From Porogramme epimiltina (taxonomy: Eukaryota > Basidiomycota > Agaricomycetes > Polyporales > Polyporaceae), in the NCBI GenBank assembly GCA_900155495.1, contig FTLJ01000185.1, positions 1 to 36,659 of the forward strand: a DNA stretch of 36,659 nucleotides, in the 5' to 3' direction. Positions 30,480 to 36,659 of the stretch are shown piece after piece. The notes under the pieces were generated by a model. It saw nothing but the letters and a program-made list of their open reading frames with translations, did not search any database and was not told the DNA's origin. Every line of letters starts with the position of its first letter. Position 1 is the stretch's first letter. Both the position numbers and the translations under genes were made by a program.

Positions 30480-33400
30480 ATGGCTACCAATATGCGTGGC
30501 CTGACGCAGGTGTGTACTGTTCACGACGTCTATCTCCGCTCCGCGAAATCTCATGCTCTGTGTCAGTTCATCGCGGACATCCGCGGTGCACGCGTCAGGG
30601 AGCTGGAGGAGAAGAGGATTAATAAGGAGATGGCCAACATACGGAAGCGGTTTAAAGGTGCGAATGGTTCCCCTCTCTCAAGTAGTGGTATTCATTTTGG
30701 ACAGACGGAAACTTGGACGGGTATCAGAAGAAGAAGTAAGCTCGTGTATATATTCTGGAGGAGGCCTGTACGAGTGTACTCATTCGTGTATAGGTATGTA
30801 GCGAAGGTTATCTTCACGTACATCCTCGGGTATAAGGTCGACGTCGGGCACATGGAAGCCGTGAATCTCATATCAAGTTCTAAGTACAGCGAAAAGCAGA
30901 TTGTACGTTCCCGCCTTAGAAATCATTATTTCGCGTGTTCATGTCCGTGCCTTCGTAGGGATACCTGGCCGTCACTCTGCTAATGCACGAGAACTCGGAT
31001 TTTCTCCGGCTTGTCGTCAATTCAATCCGTAAAGACCTTAATGATAACAAAGAGATCCACAACTGCCTCGCTCTGCATGCTATTGCGAATGTAGGGGGGC
31101 AGGAGATGGCCGAGGCACTTGCAGAGGATGTTCACCGGTTATTGATATCACCGTGAGTACCTTGCTACGTGCCATGCCGTACCCGCTCATGTCGAGCAAT
31201 AGAACATCCGAGAACTTTGTCCGGAAGAAGGCAGCTCTTACTTTGCTAAGGCTATACCGCAAACATCCCGACGTCATACCCGCCAAGGAGTGGGCATTGC
31301 GTATAGTATCGATTATGGATGATCCTGACCTTGCAAGTAGCCTCCGTCAATAGCACCACGTTTCTGTTCTAACGCATTCATAGGGTGTAGTTCTCAGCGT
31401 AACCAGTTTGATCATGGCTCTCGCCCAAGATCACCTGGAGGCATTCGCCGTATGTTACCAGAAGGCTGTGGACAGGTTGAACCGAGTAAGTGATATTCAT
31501 AGCGGAATAATAAACAAACCTTCTGACCGAGTTGATTGTCAGCTTGTGGTCGAGCACGAATATGCGGCAACATACGCATACTACAAAGTCCCAATACCGT
31601 GGCTTCAAGTCAAGCTTCTACGATTACTACAGTATTATCCTCCTTCAGGTAGGCGTACAGATCTGCGCGGCAGCCAAGGTTATACTGAACTTCGTGTACC
31701 AGAGGATCCGACAATTCAAACCATGCTGCAAGAGGTTCTTCAGACTATTATGAATAACTGCAACGAGCCCTCTAGGAACGTCCAACACAACAACGCACAA
31801 CATGCTGTTCTGTTTGAGGCCATCAGTTTGGCCATCCACATCGATACTAGCTCGCCGTTGGTGAACACCGCTGCAGTACTCCTCGCAAGATTCATCAGCT
31901 CCAAGGAAACAAATGTCCGCTACCTTGGGCTGGACACCATGGCACATCTCGCTGCGCGGACAGAAAACCTTGAGGCTATCAAGAGACACCAGGGCACGAT
32001 CATCCTTTCCCTGCGCGACAAGGATATTTCGGTCCGACGGCGCGCGCTTGACCTCCTCTATAGCATGTGCGACACGGACAACTCGGAGCTGATCGTCGGC
32101 GAGCTCCTACGGTATCTGAAGGTCGCGGATTACGGTCTCCGAGAAGAGATGGTTCTCAAGATTGCGATATTAACGGAGAAATACGCGAACACGTACAAGT
32201 GGTATGTCGACACGATCTTAGAGCTGCTTAGCGCCGCCGGAGATCATGTTGGCGAGGAGGTATGGTACCGTGTCGTTCAAATTGTAACGAACACGGAAGA
32301 CCTCCAGGCCTACGCTGCTAAAGTCGTGTTCGAATACTTGAAGTCGCCGTCATCACATGAGAGCTTGGTCAAAGTTGGTGGTAAGTGTGCCTTTCATAGG
32401 TCAATTTGCGAGGCTAATAGTCCGCCAGGTTACATTTTAGGGGAGTATGGACATCTTATTGCGAACGAGGCTGGGTATAGTCCCATCGAGCAGTTCCAAG
32501 TTCTCCACTCCAAATCACAATTTTGCATGGCTCCGACCCGTGCCCTCCTCCTCTCGACCTACATCAAGTGGGTAAACGTCTTCCCTGAAATCAAAGCCCA
32601 ACTTGTGAACGTGTTCGAGCGCTATCGACATGTCCTTGATGTCGAGCTTCAGCAACGCGCTTGCGAGTTCTATGCCTTATCACTCCGGCCCGAGGAAGAC
32701 GAATTGTTGCAAAACGTTTGTGAAGAGATCCCCCCATTCCCTCCACGAGAAAGCGCCCTCATTGGCCGCCTGAATAAGAAGCACGGGGATACGGAAGACA
32801 AACGGACATGGACACTTGGCGGCAAGGATGCTTCCTTGGATCGTCAATTGACTCGCAAGTCAACTATGAAGCTGGAAGTTAACGGCAAACCCCCCGCTTC
32901 TTCTGGCGATATTTCTGCAGATATCACTAGCTCTCTGCTTGGACTGGACATGACCTCCTCCCCAACCAACGGACAAGCATCCCAGTCTCTCCCCGATCCA
33001 TCCACCGCGCTTGCCGCGAAGGGTATTCCCCATCTTACCGCTGGCCCGAACATCGACCGGTGGTTTGACAAGCTGCTTTACAGCGCGGAGGGTGTGTTGT
33101 ACGAAGACGTGCAGATCCAGATCGGCGTCAAGTCGCGGTACCAGGGCCCCCTCGGGCAGGTTGCAGTCTACGTCGGAAATAAAATGTCCGCCCCGCTCAC
33201 CTCATTCACCACGACCGTCCACTCCGAGCAGCCCGAAGCGCTCACCGCGTCGTTTGTCAAGATCGCGCAGAGCACGCTCGCCCCGCGCACGCAGATCCAG
33301 CAGGTTGTGCAGGTCGAGTGCAAGAAGGCGTTCAAGGCGCCGCCCATCCTCGTCGTCTCCTTCCTCGCCGGCGCACACCAGACGATCGCGGTCCGGCTTC

Positions 33401-33871
33401 CGGTCGTCGTCACCAAGTTCCTGGAGGGCGTCAAGCTGGGCTCGTCGGACTTCTTCGAGCGCTGGAAGCTCATTGGCGGGCCCCCGCGCGAGGCGCAGAG
33501 CATCTTCCCCATCTCCCTCGACGCCACGGGCCACATCGACACCACAAAGCAACGCCAGGTCGTTTCTGGGTACGGCTTCCAGGTCCTCGAGGGGATCGAC
33601 CCTAACCCGAGCAACGTGGTCGGCGCTGGCATTCTCCACACTTCGGAGGACGGGAAGGTGGGGTGTCTGTTGCGCCTGGAGCCGAACAGGGAAGCCAAGG
33701 TGGGTTTCGATGCGCCGTTTTCCGCGTTTCGGCTTATTCAATACAATGCTACAGCTCTCCCGCATCACGATACGGAGCACATCGGAGGATGTCGCCAGCG
33801 AAGCACAGAAGCTCCTGCAGAAGCCTTTGACGGCGGAAACTCATGGGCTAGGAGAGAAGCGGGGTAGTTGA
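30480..33871 (+). CDS. APL3: AP-2 adaptor complex alpha subunit
   Basis: Large subunit of the AP-2 clathrin adaptor, which links cargo and PI(4,5)P2 at the plasma membrane to clathrin. Exon 1 (30480-30509) encodes MATNMRGLTQ and joins FIADIRGARVRELEEKRINKEMANIRKRFK, with the basic PIP2-contact region. The trunk continues with GNLDGYQKKKYVAK, AVNLISSSKYSEKQIGYLAVTLLMHE, CLALHAIANVGGQEMAEAL and SENFVRKKAALTLLRLYRKHPD. Then come VPIPWLQVKLLRLLQYYPP, NVRYLGLDTMAHLA and the hinge with DISADITSSLLGLDM. The appendage domain (QIGVKSRYQGPLGQVAVYVGN to the C-terminus) is complete. About eleven exons give roughly 945 residues, as in the family. The last exon (33755-33871) reads LSRITIRSTSEDVA. One intron (31333-31383) has a GC donor. 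Confidence 0.96.
31333..31383 (+). other. APL3: GC-AG intron in AP-2 alpha
   Basis: Removing these 51 bases joins GAC-CTT to GGT-GTA and gives MDDPDLGVVLSV, the conserved AP-2 alpha sequence. The donor is GCAAGT and the acceptor TCATAG. The nearest GT donor (CAA-GTAGCC) breaks the frame. Confidence 0.88.
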
Positions 33872-34139
33872 TCTGGCGACGTTTCTTTGGTGTCGTAGCG
33901 TGCTGTAGCATGGACTGATATATCTACTGGATGTGTACAACGTACAAAACACTGACGACTTAATGCATATAATACACTCGGAAGCAGTGCAGAGAGCAAC
34001 AGAAGCAACAACAACAATATTAGCGGCAGTCTATCCTCCGGAAGTCCGTCCTTGACCTCCACCCTTCCGGGGTTCCAAGATACAGTACGTTACGATACGG
34101 GTTCCATACAGAGCGTCGCCGCGCTACACTCGCCCCCGC
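33872..34139. terminator. Convergent 3' region of AP-2 alpha and RasGAP
   Basis: The stops of the two genes face each other over 268 bases. AT-rich sequence near 33957-33975 (TTAATGCATATAATAC) and an AGCAACAACAACAATATTAG stretch near 34004-34024 are the likely 3' end elements. Transcripts probably overlap or end very close together. Confidence 0.4.
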
Positions 34140-36659
34140 TCACAGCCGCCGCGGCAAGATCGAGCGGAGAAAGTTCCGGCGGCGCTTCCCCGCGTCGTCC
34201 GCGCCGTCGATCGACGAGTCCGACAGCGGCGACAGCAGCGGCGCGGGCACGGACTTGCGCGCGAGCGGCGAGTCCGTCGACGTCGAGCGCGCGTGGGGCA
34301 CGGCTTGCGCGCGCTTCGCCCGGCTGCGGCCCTCGTACACGTCCCCCGACGCCGACGCGGGCGGGTCCGGCAGCGGCGACGGCGACGGCAGCGGGAGCGG
34401 CATGGGCGGGTGCCGCGGCGAGCGGGGCGAGGTTGAGTTCGAGCCTGTGGGCTGGCGCGTGCTAGGGGGTGCACCGTCGGCCTCTGACCAGTCTGGGCTC
34501 GACGGCGCGGTGGACGGGCGCCCAGCCTTGGTGCGGGCGCGCTTGGTGGGGGACGACGCGAGCGAGATCTTGCGCTCGCGGGTGGGGAGGCGCCAGGGGG
34601 ACGAGGGGGAGACGGGGAGGGGGCTCACAGGGAGCGGGGGGACGCGGACGCGGATGGCGGGCTCGGAGTGCTGGCGCCGCGGCTTGGCGGCGAGCTTGCT
34701 GACGCGGAAGAGCGCCTGCTCCTCGACTTCCATGCAACGCGCAGAGAACTCGGCGAAGAACTTGTCCTCAGGGGCGATGGGCCTTGATGGCGATTGGAGG
34801 TTTTGTGTTCTGGAGTAGCGCACAACGACCGAGGTGATCACGGCAAGGTGTCTAGGGATGTCGAGAAGATGGGGAAGCATGGGTATGGCTTCTCGATGGA
34901 GCACAGGGGCGTTGAGGCTGCGCTGCCGAAGGGCGTGCATGATTCGTAACCGCTCGTGTTTGTCAGAGGTCGACGGCGTGGAAGGCGCCTTGCTTCCGGG
35001 CTCTGGCGTCGAGACGATAATGATGTAGTCGATCATGGCCTGTAGGCTGTCGGTTAGGAAGTCCTTGACGCCTCTCATGAAATCTTCCTTCTGCACGTTC
35101 TGGGGAAGATGAGCCGCACGCCCTCGTAAAATTTATGGGAAGATAACTTACTGGGTTGAGATTCGCCAGGCTTTGTATTACCTTCGCGATCAAGGTCAAA
35201 CTGCGTTGAACGGCTACGTCTGGCAAGCCTGAGAACGAAAAATCGTCAGCATTGAGTGCTAGTGCTCTGAAACGTCGAAGTGTACCTGGAAGAAGTCCGA
35301 ACAGATGGGGATGCAGAATCGCAGGCACGATGAAGCGCAAGAAGCAAAAGGCCGAGACGCTCTGCCACGGCAACTCTCTGCTGTTGTCGTCTTTAAGCCG
35401 GTACCGGCTCTCAACAAGCAGCCGAATGTGCTCGAACAGCTTCCGCATCTCACTGTGCACAGTTTAGCCACCCAGACGGGTTCACACAAACTGAACTATA
35501 CGCACGGTGGACACTGTCTCCTCGCGTCGTATATGCGGACCCAGAACTCCTGGCACCAGTACACCAAGAGCTCCACGTTCTTCTCGACCGCGCGCCCCGT
35601 CTTGCCGATCCGGACGGGGTCGACCTCGATCGCGACCTTCTCAGAGCAGAGGCGCCGGATTGATGGGCCGACGCTTGCTTCTAGGAAGGCCATGCCGTAC
35701 CACGACATGTACAGTTCGACAGTCTTCGTGAACACGGTGTTACCGCGGCTGCGGGGGCGGAGAGGCGCGTTAGATCTTAGGGGGCCTGGTTGCCACGAGA
35801 GCTATCTGGACTCACAACAACGTGTTGTGCGCTAAACATAGGCGCGTAAATGAGCGAGCGAAACCACCTCGAGCAGACCGGTGCGCACTCACAGGTGAGC
35901 GTGCCGTCCACCTCCCGGTCCGCCAGCGCCATGATGTCCTCCAACAAGATGTTCTTCGCGATCGCGACGGACATGATGTTGTGGTTCACGTTCTTCATCT
36001 TGAGGCGCGTCTCCAACTCTCGCATCCACTCGAGATGGTTACGAGAGTGCAGCGTCTGTCCACCCGCAGATGAGGAACCCCGCGGCCTGGCAGATCGTTG
36101 CGATAACGTACCTTCAGCAGCTTAGCGTAAGACCCGTACGGCAGGATGATCTCCCTATAGTCCATGAGCACCGCGCCTCCCACAATCAAGCAAGAAAAAA
36201 AGGCAGAGCTCGAACCCGCAAAACACTCACTCGTCAACCCGGATCTTGAGGCGCATCTCGCCCGCCTGCGTGCTCGCCGGCTGGCCCGCGTGCAAGACCG
36301 GGAACCAGCCCTCGACCGCGTCGCCCCTGCGGAAGTTGACGAGCACGACGAGCACGCTCCCGACGACCGCGGGGCGGCTCAGCCGCTTCTCGCGGCACAC
36401 GACGAGCTCGAGCTTCTCGAACGGCGGCAGGTCCGGCAGCACGAACCGCTCGTGCCAGTCCGGCGAGCCGATCCCCTTCTTCACCGTCGTCCGCCCCGCG
36501 AGCGTCCCGTTCACGAACAGCTCGCAGTACACGTCCATGTCGATCGCGTCCCCGTCCCCGCGCGCCTCGCCGTCGCCCCCGCCGCCGCCTCCGCCCACAC
36601 CGAGCGCGCCGCCCGAGCCCCCCGCGCCGCCCCCGCCCGCGCCGGGCGCGCCCCCGAGG
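34140..36659 (-). CDS. C2-RasGAP protein, N-terminus outside the window
   Basis: A Ras GTPase-activating protein that inserts an arginine finger to speed GTP hydrolysis. The right-edge exon (36659 to about 36230) holds a Gly-rich stretch followed by a C2-domain core (MDVYCELFVNGTLAGRTT, HERFVLPDLPPFEKLELVV). Next come VLMDYREIILPYGSYAKLLK, HLEWMRELETRLK and ILLEDIMALADREVDGTL, a 16-base micro-exon, then FRGNTVFTKTVELYM with the arginine finger. VAIEVDPVRIGKTGR, the FLRFIVPAI motif (SAFCFLRFIVPAILHPHLFG) and QRSLTLIAKVIQSLANL complete the GAP fold. The C-terminal third is Ser/Pro/Arg-rich and ends SILPRRL, stop at 34140-34142. Fungal relatives restrain Ras-cAMP or mating signalling; which one applies is unknown. 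The first exon(s) are missing at the window edge. Confidence 0.92.
35816..35831 (-). other. 16-base micro-exon at the RasGAP arginine finger
   Basis: The exon before ends ACC-T at a GTGAGT donor and the exon after begins C-CGC-GGT at a CGCAG acceptor, so direct joining is out of frame. Between them, GTTTAG, sixteen bases, GTGAGTCC form a perfect small exon. Including it reads GTLTSHNTLFRGNTVF, restoring the invariant LFRGN block. Confidence 0.88.

Noticed and set aside
32381..32430. Continuous frame through the GG-YILGEYGHL junction of AP-2 alpha
   Set aside because: The open frame is chance read-through of an intron; removing GTAAGT...CCAG restores the conserved reading.
34140..34470. Long plus-strand open frames opposite the RasGAP tail
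   Set aside because: They are Ala/Arg/Gly-rich shadows of a Ser/Pro/Arg-rich coding region with very high GC.
36185..36240. GGGTTCGAGCTC, resembling a tRNA T-loop on the minus strand
   Set aside because: It lies in a RasGAP intron, and no acceptor stem, D-arm or anticodon arm can be drawn around it.

Overview
The window is nuclear DNA of a filamentous basidiomycete. The genes are GC-rich and tightly packed on both strands, and most are cut by many introns of about 45-70 bases with GT/GC...CTRAY...AG signals. Protein similarity to Agaricomycete families suggests a mushroom or polypore, but the genus is inference. I see no tRNA, rRNA, intact transposon, CRISPR array or biosynthetic cluster. 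Thirteen protein genes can be supported; most run end to end, and the RasGAP gene leaves the window at the right edge.

Layout, left to right. Positions 1-1361 hold no convincing gene. The PP2A scaffold subunit lies on the minus strand (1362-3663), followed by a 2.2 kb gene-poor gap. On the plus strand come a hexose-6-phosphate mutarotase (5910-6973), the DNA polymerase zeta catalytic subunit REV3 (7427-13484), a small AGTRAP-like membrane protein (13791-14622), a second gap of 1.5 kb, and a transaldolase-family enzyme (16155-17578). Mediator subunit MED20 (minus) and the diphthamide enzyme DPH7 (plus) diverge from one promoter. DPH7 converges on a TMEM135-like membrane protein (minus). Next come a dysferlin/Pex-domain protein (minus) and the Fe-S co-chaperone HSCB/JAC1 (plus), divergent from a 106-base promoter. 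The right third holds a DHX9-like DExH RNA helicase (plus), the AP-2 alpha adaptin (plus) and a C2-RasGAP (minus).

These are mostly conserved housekeeping genes: phosphatase scaffold, translesion synthesis, transcription, translation-factor modification, Fe-S assembly, endocytosis and Ras signalling. They do not form one pathway. The most informative features are in gene architecture. A 16-base micro-exon supplies the residues before the RasGAP arginine finger, and there are 19- and 24-base exons in the transaldolase and TMEM135-like genes. GC-AG introns with the donor GCAAGT occur in REV3 and AP-2 alpha. Three perfect TGACGTCA palindromes all lie in promoters, and paired ACGCGT boxes precede REV3. 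I did not find a strong candidate for a wholly new system.
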